A stretch of 64,000 nt of DNA from contig JAAEAF010003512.1 in the NCBI GenBank assembly GCA_011037195.1, forward strand, positions 62,001 through 126,000, read 5' to 3'. This DNA is from Triatoma infestans (Eukaryota > Arthropoda > Insecta > Hemiptera > Reduviidae). The translations under genes were made by a program, and so were the position numbers. Shown here in pieces: positions 12,340 to 22,515 of the stretch; position 1 is the stretch's first letter, and each line of letters opens with the position of its first letter. The notes under the pieces are model-generated. The model did not search any database. It was not told where the DNA came from and saw only the letters and a program-made list of their open reading frames with translations.

Positions 12340-13142
12340 CACACAAGCTCCACTCAAGGGCGTTCCCGGAGTTGCCACGAGTTCAGCAGGAGATATTGGA
12401 CCCCTCTGCGGCAAATGCGGTAGAGAGAACGAAACACCGGCACATGTGCTCGGAAATTGTCCACACAATATGCTCCTCGTGACTAGGCGGCATCACAGGT
12501 TCAAGCACGCGATCGCAGAGTCTCTTAGGGCTCTTGATTATACCTGCTTTGAGGAAGTGTACGCTGTTGATGATGAGGGCTCTGCGCGATATGCAGATAC
12601 AGTGGCCTTTAAAAGGGACAGCAGACTAGCGTACATCATTGATCCGACGGTGCGTTATGAAAATAACGATCCACAGCAGGGGGATAAGGTCGACACAGAA
12701 AAGCGTGCCATTTATAGCAAATGTATTACATATCTCTCCGAGAAGTATAGAGATATGTTTGGGGAACGGGACTATAAAGTGCGTGGTCTATGGTTCGGTG
12801 CTAGGGGGAACATTCCAAAGAAAACGGTGGAATTCTGGGACAAGGTCGGTATAGACCCGAATATATTGCCGAGGCTAACGGAGGAGATTATTATAGACTC
12901 TCTAGCCATCATTAACCACCACATCTACAGTTAGACTTTGCGCACACACGTCTGTTGTCGAAAAGTGGAAAACAATAACAAAACAAAATTATCTGTTTCA
13001 TGATTTAATCTGTGTAATAATGTATTGTTTCCTCTTTCTTTGTTTATGTCAGTTCGACTGTTTGGTAAGCTGTGTGTTAGCAACTCGACATTGTCGAGCA
13101 GCCCCATTGACAATTCTTTACGAATAAAGTGTTTCTTTCTCT
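12340..13142 (+). mobile_element. R2-like (RLE-type) non-LTR retrotransposon, 5'-truncated, nested in a gag ORF
   Basis: About 803 bp of plus-strand sequence interrupts the minus-strand gag ORF of the Jockey-like element. The gag reading stops at 'EKAFRV' on one side and resumes at 'VVIRHLHH' on the other. The tetranucleotide CTAC occurs at both junctions (12336-12339 and 13143-13146) and is the likely target-site duplication. The insert holds the end of an R2-type ORF (12341-12934) and a 3' UTR of about 208 bp containing an AATAAA at about 13123. It has no long poly(A). The 5' truncation fits aborted reverse transcription. Confidence 0.8.
12341..12934 (+). pseudogene. R2-type polyprotein C-terminus: CCHC knuckle and restriction-like endonuclease
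   Basis: About 197 codons remain open to a TAG stop at 12932-12934, but there is no proper start and all reverse transcriptase is missing, so this is a 5'-truncated gene fragment. Residues near the start form a C-x2-C-x8-H-x4-C knuckle ('CGKCGRENETPAHVLGNC'). 'RRHHRFKHAIAESLRALDY' follows. Next come 'RYADTVAF' and 14 residues later 'DPTVRYE', which fits the (R/K)xD-x12-14-D pattern of the restriction-like endonuclease in R2, R4, CRE and NeSL elements. The tail shows 'EKRAIYSKCI' and 'GLWFGARGNIPKK', a combination I associate with RLE-type LINEs. In a complete element this domain nicks target DNA to prime reverse transcription. The frame is unbroken over the whole fragment, suggesting a fairly recent insertion compared with its host element. 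Confidence 0.85.
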
Positions 13143-13721
13143 CTACACGGAATGCTTTTTCTGATTTGATTTGGTATGTGCGGTAATCTGCCTTATTTGA
13201 TTGAAGGTAGTGGATTGCAAGTCTGTATCCTTCTATTGTCTTTGTGGAAAGTATCAGCCTGTCAATGTGAGATTTGCAGTCAAAACAGTTAGGCCCTACG
13301 AGCTCATTCAGAGATTTTCAGAATTCGGAATAGTTTGATATACTTCCAGATAAATTTTTTACTTGTTCTTCAGAAAGTGTTTCTTGTACATCTTGTATGG
13401 CGAGTGTGGAAAATGTATTAGGAGTGCATTTTTTGAACATCTGTCCTATAGAGCGCGGTTGGTTCTATTACTACTATCTTTTTGATTTTCCCCAGAAGAT
13501 TCTGAGTTTTGCTTGAAATTAGAAGATTGAGAAGTTTCCCTATCTTCGGTAAGTGGACGAGTTTCTGGGTTTTTCAATTTATTTTTTTTTAATTTTGTTA
13601 AAGAATTTGACGTTAAGAGAGATCTCTTTACTTTTTTATTAAGGTTACTAACTTTAGTGATCACAGCTGATTTGTTCTGCGTTAATCTCCATATGCGAGA
13701 CTTGTTATTATAAAAAACCAA
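13143..13721 (-). pseudogene. Jockey-like LINE ORF1 (gag), N-terminal part
   Basis: This is the upstream half of the gag ORF whose C-terminal part lies at 11787-12339. The N-terminal portion (13721-13446) is lysine-, serine- and asparagine-rich, as usual for LINE gag leaders. Nearer the junction the minus strand reads 'YRTYQIKSEKAFRV', the motif that precedes the 'VVIRxLHHxTP' block in Jockey gag proteins. The split between them is the R2-like insertion. No ATG in this frame is obvious at the upstream end, so the true 5' end of the element is uncertain. Confidence 0.75.
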
Positions 13722-13954
13722 AATAATAATTATTTAATTGTCCTAACCACTCACCTAACATCGTCTATTTATTTATAAGTTTGAAAAACACAATTTTCTC
13801 TTACATTGCAGAATTGTTTGTAGTAGCGAACCAAAACTTTAAAAATTCAAGAGGAATATCTCGCACACTAAACTATTCACTTTTACACGGGAAATTATGT
13901 TTTGATTTAAGGAGCAAAATCAAACGATACTTTTCGTGACAGAAGCGCATAGCT

Positions 13955-16110
13955 GTTTTTTTTTTTTTAATTTTTAACTTTATAATTTAGCTTAAGATTA
14001 GATAATGCCTTTAATACTGATAAGTATAGGATATATTTTATGATTGTTTGGAAGGCCAATTAAAGCGTCATCTGTTTTTATTATTAATGTGTTGTTTTTG
14101 TTTCTGTTATTAGGGGAAGAAATATGGTGCGAAGGATTTAGTAGTTTATGGAGTGTTGGAATTAATTGACAGAAGAAAATCGGTTACAGCATTTTTAAAC
14201 TGGATTCTGGAGAGATGAACAATATCTAGTTCGGAACCAAGTTTTTTCAGTAATCTTAATGATCGGGATTTTGATGAATTGTAGGAGTAATGATTTCTAT
14301 AAAATTTTATGAAGAAAAGATTGCGGCGCCTATTTTTTTTGACACGGACTTGAAAGATTACTGAGAATAGTAGCTCTGAACTGTTATTATGCCATGGATA
14401 ATGTTGTAGACCAGTAGCAAATCGAATAATTTCCTCCGATCTCTACATACTTTCCTACTATCAGATGGTTGCTGATAGTTGTGTAGTCTAATTCCTTCTT
14501 AAAGTTTGAAATCAATCAATTTTAGAAATTTATTTTGAAAATTTTCAATAGTTTTATCAAGTTACTTAACATGGTGCCGGACCGCTACCCAAGGAAAGCC
14601 TATTTAAAGTTAAAGAATTCGGATTCATTTGAGAGCAACGTGTTAGATTACTAATGGCCTTCGCAATTACACTTAATGCTGGTCAAAATAGTGCGGAGGA
14701 TATCTGGGATAAGCAATCAAACTCTGGTTCAGAATCGAGGGCATTGTTGGAGCGTTGGGCTATAAATAGTCTTTTGTGTGACATTGAGAGAGTTTGTAAC
14801 TCTAATTTTAATATTCTCTTTAGATGTGTTAGCGGTCTGGGGTCCGGTGAGGACTACCTCGAACTGTATGCTCCCATTCAGAAAGTCCGAGTCATACTAC
14901 AATTGCGCATTAGCGGGACTGATAAAAATCAGGTTTTTTATAAAAGTCCACTCTTATTCTATTGACACTAAATCATTCTGTACCATCTGCAATACTTGGG
15001 GGGGGGGCTGGAGACGCTGGAGCACATCCTTTTAATTTGCCCTATTTACTCACCATTAAGGAAACATCTTTGGAAATATATAAACAGTGGAGATAACAAC
15101 GACTCCTTAATTAAAATTTTGCAAGTAGATAGTCATCAAAAACTAAATGATATATTTCTTTATATTGCTGGCGCCATGAAGCTAAGATCTTTTGGCCTAA
15201 TGAATAAATAATTTTTGTTAAAGATTTCAAAATTAAAACTGTAATCATAATTATTAAAAAGAAAAAAGCAGGAACAAAGAAAAAGTGTCATTTTTAATTA
15301 TATCTACATTATTTATAATTTGTTAATTATTCGTGTTTTACTCACCAGAATTTTTTTATTTACTTTATTAATAACTTTCAAGTTTCTTTTTATTTTCATT
15401 GAAGCACTAATGTATTGTCTTCATATATCTATGCATGTATTGTATTAAGTTACTCTTTATGTATTGTTTTGTACCCTACTCCTAGCTAAAAGGCATATAC
15501 CTCAAGAGCAATAAATAAATAATAAAAATAATAATAATTTTCAATAGTTGCAGTGTAATAAAGAGATTTAGGAGACCAAACAGGGAAGCAAAATTCGATG
15601 AGAGTTTTGACTAATGCACAGTACAGAAGTTTGAGTGAATTTAGATCTCTGAAAAAGAAACCCCAGCATTTTATTTGATTTGCAGAAATGGATTGTATAC
15701 GGTCATTAAAAGTCATTTTGGAGTCAAATATGACTCCTAGATCACGGGCAGAAGTTACTTTATGTAAATTAGTCCCTTCTAGAATGTAACAAAATTCTAT
15801 TGAGTTAGATCTGTTGAACATAATGACAGAGCATTTAGATACATTTGATTAAATAAATTTTGACAGCACCAAGTTTTCATAAGTTCAAGATTATTTTGCA
15901 AAACGAGAGCATCTGTATACTTATTATACATAATATTTTAAGGTAATCAGCAAATAGTAATACTCTGACGTTGTGAAATACATTGATGAAATCATTAAAA
16001 TATATTACAAACAACAGAGGATTGAGATGGGAGTCTTGGGGCACTTCAGAGGTTGCTGTGAATTTATTAGATAAATTGTACACAATAAAAGATATTCAAG
16101 AATTTTAACG
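13955..16110 (-). mobile_element. Second LINE (CR1/Jockey-type RT), minus strand, split by another LINE
   Basis: Minus-strand translation from about 16110 gives RT sequence: 'FTATSEVPQDSHLNPLLFV' (the VPQGSxLGPLLF motif), then 'LLFADYLKIL' in place of FADD, then 'KVTSARDLGVIFDSKMTF' and 'LIEFCFPVWSP'. After a plus-strand insertion (14554-15535) the same reading resumes from 14539 downward with 'RKLFDLLLVYNIIHG' and a C-terminal 'SRSLRLLKKLGSELDI' block ending near 14150. A T run at about 13955-13968 is the poly(A) tail of the minus-strand transcript. It is 5'-truncated and inactive: the catalytic FADD is FADY and frames are broken. I cannot separate the CR1, Daphne and Jockey clades by eye. 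Confidence 0.82.
14554..15535 (+). mobile_element. LINE 3' fragment inserted in the LINE at 13955-16110, with 14 bp TSD
   Basis: A 982 bp plus-strand insertion. The 14 bp sequence AATTTTCAATAGTT occurs at 14540-14553 and again at 15536-15549, an excellent target-site duplication. The insert carries the end of a LINE ORF2 (about 14571-15211, frameshifted) with 'YPRKAYLKLKNSDSF', then a C-x2-C...H-x4-C tail 'ETLEHILLICPIYSPLRKH', and a stop at 15209-15211. A 3' UTR of about 320 bp ends in an AATAAATAAT-type simple repeat, as in CR1/Daphne-like elements. The RT domain is absent because of 5' truncation. A G run at 14999-15007 sits at one frameshift. Confidence 0.85.
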
Positions 16111-16559
16111 AACACATGTAAATTTTAAGTGAACGACAAATCTACACACGATAGCAGTCTACAAAACCTCCACACACAATTCTCTCACATTTTCCATATT
16201 TTTTTTTTGTAAAACCATAATAATCTGTAACACTCGGCCATTCTATTCGTTAAATTGCTCTCAATTTATTAGGATATAATATTTTCAACAGTCTTACACT
16301 ACACCAATTCAAAAGCTCTACGTAAGTCACAAACTTACATCATAATCTTAATTAATAACTTGTTAATCTGTTCTCTGCAGATCAATATATTTGCAGGAGG
16401 TAATTGTGTATACAATTTTACTGAAATTCCTATAATTATATATATATATATAATTGTAGGTTTGTTTATTGTAGTGAATAACAGTGTTGCTATAAAAGCG
16501 TTATTTTTATATCTTTTTTCAGTAAAACAGTTTTTTCTTTTATTTTGTATTAATATGCT
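16111..16559. other. Gene-free AT-rich stretch
   Basis: Contains a TA microsatellite at about 16437-16452. No coding similarity was seen. Confidence 0.4.
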
Positions 16560-17400
16560 GCGAATCTGGTGAGTAACAATCACACGACTTTCTCTTACTA
16601 TCGTTATACCATTTTTAGCATTGACAATTTTTTACTAAACTTGCAAATTTTTCTCAGTTGCACTAATATAAGATTAGAATGGTGGGATATATATATTGGT
16701 TAGCACAAAGTTTAATATGCAGATAGAAATTGAGTGTTTACACTGCAATCTAGAAGACGGCACCAGAACATTGCACCAACTCAAATCACATTTTAAATGT
16801 CACCTCACAGATTCCTCAGAAAGCTCTAAAATACATTTTTACAGAAAAATATTTCTAATAAAATGTGCAGTTTGCATTCCACGTTGAAATAAAATCGTTG
16901 TAGCCGATTTCTGGAAAATTCCAAAACACTCAGAAGCCTGCTCTGTAAAGTAGAACTACCAGTTGACTGATTTTTTCAAATTTGGGATTCTATCAATGCT
17001 TCTAACTATATTGGCGTTATATAGACGGAACTTTAAAGGAAGGCTTACCGTTGCTGGGGAAAATCGATTGTCCCCTGCAAATGTTTCAAATAGAAATGAT
17101 AGGTATTTATGTATGCAGATATTATATGAGATATAAAGAAAATTTTAGGAACAATTTTAGAGAAAAATCACAAAAAACAGATAAAGACATTTGGTAAAGT
17201 CATGTTTCGGTTGATCGGCATTGACCAAAACCTTCGTGCCAGATACGGAATATCAAGTTATAGCTTCCTGAGATTTTCATTTTTGAGATATTTTGGTGAC
17301 TAAAGACCATTCACTAAAAACATTTTTTTCATATCCAAAGCATTTTAATACATGTATTTACAGTGAAAACTCAATTTTACAACCATGACTGGCTGAAACT
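16560..17400 (-). repeat. Family A repeat, inverted copy with both end regions
   Basis: Starts with the reverse complement of the 3' terminus ('gaatctggtgagtaacaat', then 'cacacgactttctcttact', 16561-16598). It continues with 'aatgtttcaaatagaaatg', 'gagaaaaatcacaaaaaac' and 'tacggaatatcaag' and fades near 17400 in the 5' region. A further diverged 3'-end piece on the plus strand lies at about 17540-17760. Confidence 0.65.
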
Positions 17401-18531
17401 CTGGGTTAAAACAAAATTATAATAAAAATTTCAGTGTTAAACATTCCTCTTACTACTATAAGAGTACGATTTTCTAGTTAAAGACACAAAGATTTCTTTA
17501 AACTTGATATAATATCCACACGTAATACATCTTTTATTTTGAATATTTTACAGTTTGAAACATTGAGTAAATGGCTTAGCTGGAAAGACAAGCTTTCCTC
17601 AAAAGATCGATTTATTGTAGTTAAGATTCTTCCACCTGTTTAGTATAGAAGCCAGCTAAACATTATCAAAAGTTCCAAATTAAGAAACTTGTCAAATATA
17701 ATTACGTAAATTATAGTTAGAAAGGTCATGAGGGTGTTTCACGACAGAACACTTTTTTCTTTATTATAACATTTACATGTACTGAAAATAAAACTTGAGA
17801 GAAACCGTTCATATGCAAAATGCATTCATTAGTTTAAAGGAAATCGTGGAAGCCGTTTAATGAGAAGCCACGAGAAATTTAAATGGAATTTTGTAATGTG
17901 TTGATTCCGATCAACAATTCATTTCATCAACCAGTATGCTTCGATTTATCGTTAATAATATCCAAAATATCAATGTTATGTCAAATTTTTTCAGTTTTCG
18001 TTTATTATGGAACTCGCTTTCTAGAAACACATTTTCCGATTCATAGTGTCCCAAAAGTGTTTCGGATTACAATGCAATTTCGAAAATCAGATATCGCCAA
18101 TCTTAGAGCTTACAATAGAACGTTAAGTTTATACTAGGGGTTCAGTGGCGTATTAATACAGCAAGCCACAATTTTGAAGTTAATTTCTTTCAATGGCAAG
18201 TGCAAAATTATTTTAATTTTTGATTAATATATTTTGCTCTCTACTAAAGACGAACTTTATTTTCAAGACTCTTTTGCAAAACAAATAAAGTTTCAAGCGA
18301 ATCCCTATGCAGCATTTTAGTAAAAATATATCTATTTAAAAAAAAAAGGCAAATCATTTCGAAATTCATTTATAAACCCTACCTAGAGCTTTGGCTATTG
18401 AATCAATTTAAGGTTAGGTAACCTGACGATTTCTTGTAAATTAAAAGGTTATAATTTAATGCTGGAAGCCGAGTGAATTTAAAAATTAAATGCAATTATT
18501 ATTATTAAGTTTACATTAGATCACTAAAAAT
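17401..18531. other. Upstream region of HGH1
   Basis: Includes the weak family A piece noted at 17540-17760. The last 120 bp before the HGH1 start contain a GGTTAGGTAACC-type patch at about 18412-18423, but no TATA box in a convincing position. I cannot place the transcription start. Confidence 0.4.
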
Positions 18532-21500
18532 ATGTCCCAGGTGGAATTGGAAAAATTGAATCTTTCAGCTGAAATGATTTCAAATGTTTTGAGAAATAAC
18601 GATGGTGAACTACGAGATATGGTAAGTAATAAGATTCTTATGGTTAATTATTACATATTATGTTTATAATGATTTTATGACTGATATTTTAATTTCTAAG
18701 ATGACAAATAATTGTTTTAAAAGAGAAAAACGTTTATATAAGAGTTATCTTAATGTATGGTTTATTTTACTTACAAAGGCTAAGCACGTTGTTTAATGTT
18801 AAAATTTTAGAATAGCCCTTGTGTGATTTTACAGCCTTCAGCATTAAACGATGCTATATTGGAACTATAAGTATATGCTATGATTGAATAATTGCCATGT
18901 TAGAAAATTATGTATTGATTGAATATGTTGATACATAAATTAATGTAGTAAATTTATGTAATTGACATAAATGTTCCAAGCAAATTGGTTTTGTCTTTGG
19001 TTTAACTCGCAGAATACATTTTTCGATTTAATTAGCCATAACTGCCACTCTCTTAGATGATATATCTTCCACATTAGTTGTTATGTGCTTTCAATTTTAA
19101 CTTTGTCCTTCCTTTGTTATGTATGATTAAATTATACATTTAATCATTTATCTTTTTCTCTCATTTATCTTTTTATCCATAAGGTGTTCTGAAGAAACCT
19201 GCAAGACATTTAAATTCAAACTCAAGTTTTCCCTTATTTTTGTTCATAAAATATACTATTTACAGGTACTAAAATATATACTTTACAAAAGTGGAAAAGA
19301 AGAAAATTCCCAGTTATATTCTGAAACACTCATTAATGATTTGATGGACGTAGCGGAAAGATTTAACAATGAAATTGGACAATTAGCGTTGGATAGTATA
19401 ATTAATATAACGGCGTCTGAGAGAGGTAGTAACGTTATAACAGGTAGACAAGCCAATAGTTTAATTAGTTGTTTATTGAGAAAGGACGGTGTATTGGCTG
19501 ATCATGCATGTAAAGCATTAGCAAACATAACAAGAAATGAAGAGAAATGTAAAGATGTTGCCCATGAATTGTTGGATACTTTTGGTTTGGGGGACATAAT
19601 GACTGCAGTCAGTGATAAAGGTTACAACGAGAAAGGCTTAAGATTGGAGTACCTTGCACAAGTAGGTAATTTTTGTTTATATTGTTAATAGTACCTGGTT
19701 AAGAGCGCTTGAAAATTAAACATAGTTGTATATTTAATGAACCATTTTCTTCCAATAGGTTATTGGAAATCTTACCCAATGTAGCGAGTTTCGAGCTTGT
19801 CTACTGGATCCAATGTGTGGTCAATTCCAACGACTGCTACCAATTCTGATACAGGGGTCAACTGTACTAGAACGACGAGGGATAGCGTCAGCTGTCTACA
19901 ATTGTTTATTAGACCCTGGAAATCATTTGATCGTGTTGAATGAACCGTATGAAATATTGCCAGTGCTGTTGTATCCGCTAGCAGGGCCTGAAGAGTATGA
20001 GGTACATTTTACAATCTTATTGTATTGATATAATACTTTATATAAAAAGAAAGGAATTTAAATACTGAAGTGGCACTTTAGTGGAAATACACGTCACACC
20101 TTTCGCGAACCCATCTTAAAATTGTTTTTCTCGGACAAATATTTCAAAAGAAAGAGTTAAATGCATGAAGAAAACTTAGAGCAGTTTGTGTGAAAATTGC
20201 GAATAATTGATTAAAAAAATTAAGAAAGTTGTATATCGATTAAAAGTTAGATAGATCCCTGTGGTGTAGAAGTAATGTCTTGTGCAAAGCCATATCCACT
20301 GCCATCTAGGAGATCTATTATGGTTCTTGATATAACTTATTTATTTATAATAAAATGAATAGTGGATAATATAAGAGGATGTGGTGTTGAATCCGTCTGA
20401 GCACTAGCTCATCCAAGTATTTGCACATTTCGTCTACTTCAGGTTCTTTGCAAATGAATCTTCAGATATTTTCTAAATTGAATATGTAGTCCGCAGCGCT
20501 GGATAATATTTGTTGAGATTATACATGTCATAGCGTGTTTCTTTTTATTAAGTTTGATCGGCTTCGGTTATAGAGCCGTTGACTTCCATTTTTAAACTTT
20601 CTATCCTATAGTACACGATCAATTTGTCTGGACTATCAATCGGTGATGTCTGGGAACTTTAAAAACCGAAAAATCAACTGTCTCTCTACAATCTTGATTA
20701 ATTAAACATTGGCAATGGAGGAAAATCCAAAACCTATCAAAATTAATAAACCGAAGCAAGTTATGATGAACACAGATATGTGTATATGTTAGAATGTCAG
20801 TCAGTGTGAGTGTTAACGTGTTAGGCTGTGATAACTGTAGGTACGGTATTGTTTTCTTCTAATGAAGTACTTCAGTTCAATTTATGGTCCACCACTTATA
20901 TATTAATAATTATATATATATTAGAAGTAATAATAAGATTTCCAAATTTATAAGAAAATCGCCTAATCGGAAGTGCGCCTTCACAGAAAAGGTTTTAGAG
21001 TTATCTTGAAAATGACTGAAACAATATCCTTTGACAGGGAATGCTAACTGCACAGATATAAACCTACCACTTTTATTTGAAACATTTTTACAAAAAAAAT
21101 TAGATAGTTTCACGGAATTTGTGGCGCTAAATTTAAAATATGTGGGGCAGATCAATGTTATTTGAGCGCTCTTCCTCACCTTGATTGCGCTGTTCTTGGC
21201 CCCCAACAAACTCTGTATTTGTGTTAAGACAAATGAGCAAAATTTGAAGTTTAAAGAAAATTTGCCATTCATGTATTAACAGGAGTAAGAGAGGTCGTGT
21301 AAGTGTCTCACACCAGATTTTTTTTCTGGCTCTGCAGACCCAAATGCTCATTATTCTGTTTCTAGTGAAGAAATGTGCAAGATTATTAAAGTAATTTGCA
21401 TTAAGTAAGTTTTTTGTCTTTATTTTACTTATTCATGTTTGTTTTACAGGAAAGTGAATGTGAACAGTTACCGATGGAATTACAGTATTTACCAGACGAT

Positions 21501-21800
21501 AAAACTCGTGAACCAGATTTACAGATCCGGCATCTATTATTGAAATGTCTATTATTGTTATGCCGGACCAGACAGCCACGTATTCTTGTTAGAGATCAAG
21601 GTGCCTATCTCATTTTACGGGAATATCATAAATGGGAAAAAGATGCCCGTCTAATATTAGCCATTGAGAATGTAGTTGATGTATTGATCAGAACTGAAGA
21701 TGAAATCGGCGTGGACGATCTAGCTTCAGCTGATGTACCTACAGATATGACAGAGAAATTTAATAAATGGGACAATGATTATGTCTCATCAGCCAGTTAA
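18532..21800 (+). CDS. HGH1: Protein HGH1 homologue (eEF2-specific co-chaperone), four exons
   Basis: Exons are 18532-18621, 19266-19661, 19759-20001 and 21450-21800, all joined in phase 0. The donors gtaagt, gtaggt and gtacat pair with acceptors ending acag, atag and acag. They encode 359 residues plus TAA (vertebrate HGH1 is about 390). The start ATG at 18532 opens 'MSQVELEKLNLSAEMI'; no in-frame upstream extension is needed. HGH1 is a cytosolic armadillo-repeat protein that, from work in yeast, helps the CCT/TRiC chaperonin fold elongation factor eEF2. The N-terminal two thirds match the Hgh1 N-terminal family, with 'HACKALANITRNEEKC' and 'LEYLAQVIGNLTQ' across the exon 2-3 junction. 'LLYPLAGPEEYE' is in exon 3. 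Exon 4 carries the C-terminal family signature 'MELQYLPDDKTREPDLQIR' and 'DQGAYLILREYHKWEKD'. All exons are intact, so the gene looks functional. Introns are 644, 97 and 1448 bp. Confidence 0.96.
20060..20215 (-). repeat. Family A fragment in HGH1 intron 3
   Basis: Short inverted piece with 'cactttagtggaaatacac', 'ttttctcggacaaatattt' and 'caaaagaaag' landmarks. It is diverged and lies wholly inside the intron. Confidence 0.5.
20850..21325 (+). repeat. Family A repeat, 3' half, in HGH1 intron 3
   Basis: Shows 'gaaaatcgcctaatcggaag', 'cacttttatttgaaacattt' and the 3' terminus 'gtgtctcacaccagattttt' at about 21302-21321, ending about 125 bp before the exon 4 acceptor. It makes up about a third of the intron and belongs to the variant also seen at 42210-42490 and 49440-49710. 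Confidence 0.7.
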
Positions 21801-21807
21801 ATATCAA

Positions 21808-21813
21808 AATAAA
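21808..21813 (+). promoter_or_regulatory. Candidate polyadenylation signal of HGH1
   Basis: AATAAA 7 bp after the stop codon. Another AATAAA lies near 22128. The first would give a very short 3' UTR. In such AT-rich DNA the hexamer is expected often by chance, so this is a candidate only. Confidence 0.4.
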
Positions 21814-22355
21814 TTAACATATTCAACTTCAAAATTAGCAGTAAGTACCTTTTTATTATTCAGAGTAATGTTAATAATAGTAATACCAAAAAGAACCTAA
21901 TAGAATTAGTGAGCAAATGGGTTGTGTCGATTTTAAAGGAAATCACCCTTAACAAATCTACAGTGTTCAAAATGGTAATTATTGGTTCAAACATCTTGAG
22001 AATTTCCATAAACATGGGTTTCTAAATCCACTACCAAGGTTGGAAAGGAAGAATAAATCAATTATTATATTTATTCTCCATAATTTGTAATTGAAATTTT
22101 GCATTTCCTCACTTGTGAATGTAATGCAATAAATTAGCAGCATTGACAGCATCTGTTGATCACCATTAGAAATAGTAACAGTTATTTTCAAATATTTTTA
22201 ACGGTACTAATCCTTTTCTCTCAAAATTAAATATTTATTACATAAGATTAATAAGGAAAGATTATTAAAAAAAAAAAATCTTATGAAACATTCACAAATT
22301 ACCCAGCAAACACATTTTCTTAAAACTTGGAATTTTTAATTGGCGCAAAATACTT
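21814..22355. other. 3' flank of HGH1
   Basis: Probably holds the HGH1 3' UTR end. Otherwise AT-rich with no recognised feature. Confidence 0.4.
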
Positions 22356-22515
22356 TGTTCTTCGTTGAGACCGCGTTATTGGTGTTATAAACCGACGTAT
22401 TACCCATATTGCAAAAGAATTTTTCAGGTTGGTGTTGACTTGTGATAACCAGATTAAACTGGCTGGCGTCAGACGCGGTCTCGATCCGAAAGACCCAAGT
22501 GTTTAGCATGACACT
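22356..22515. repeat. Foldback element, degraded copy
   Basis: The left part reads 'gttgagaccgcgtt', 'ataaaccgacgtatt' and 'cccatattgcaa'. The right part is the inverted counterpart, 'gcgtcagacgcggtctcgat' and 'acccaagtgttt'. These are the arm sequences of the complete foldback at 54668-54867, here more diverged and partly deleted. Confidence 0.65.

Noticed and set aside
12118..12468. Minus-strand frame across the R2-like junction as one gene
   Set aside because: Only the part below 12340 is gag. The start of the frame (12468-12340) is antisense to the R2-like ORF.
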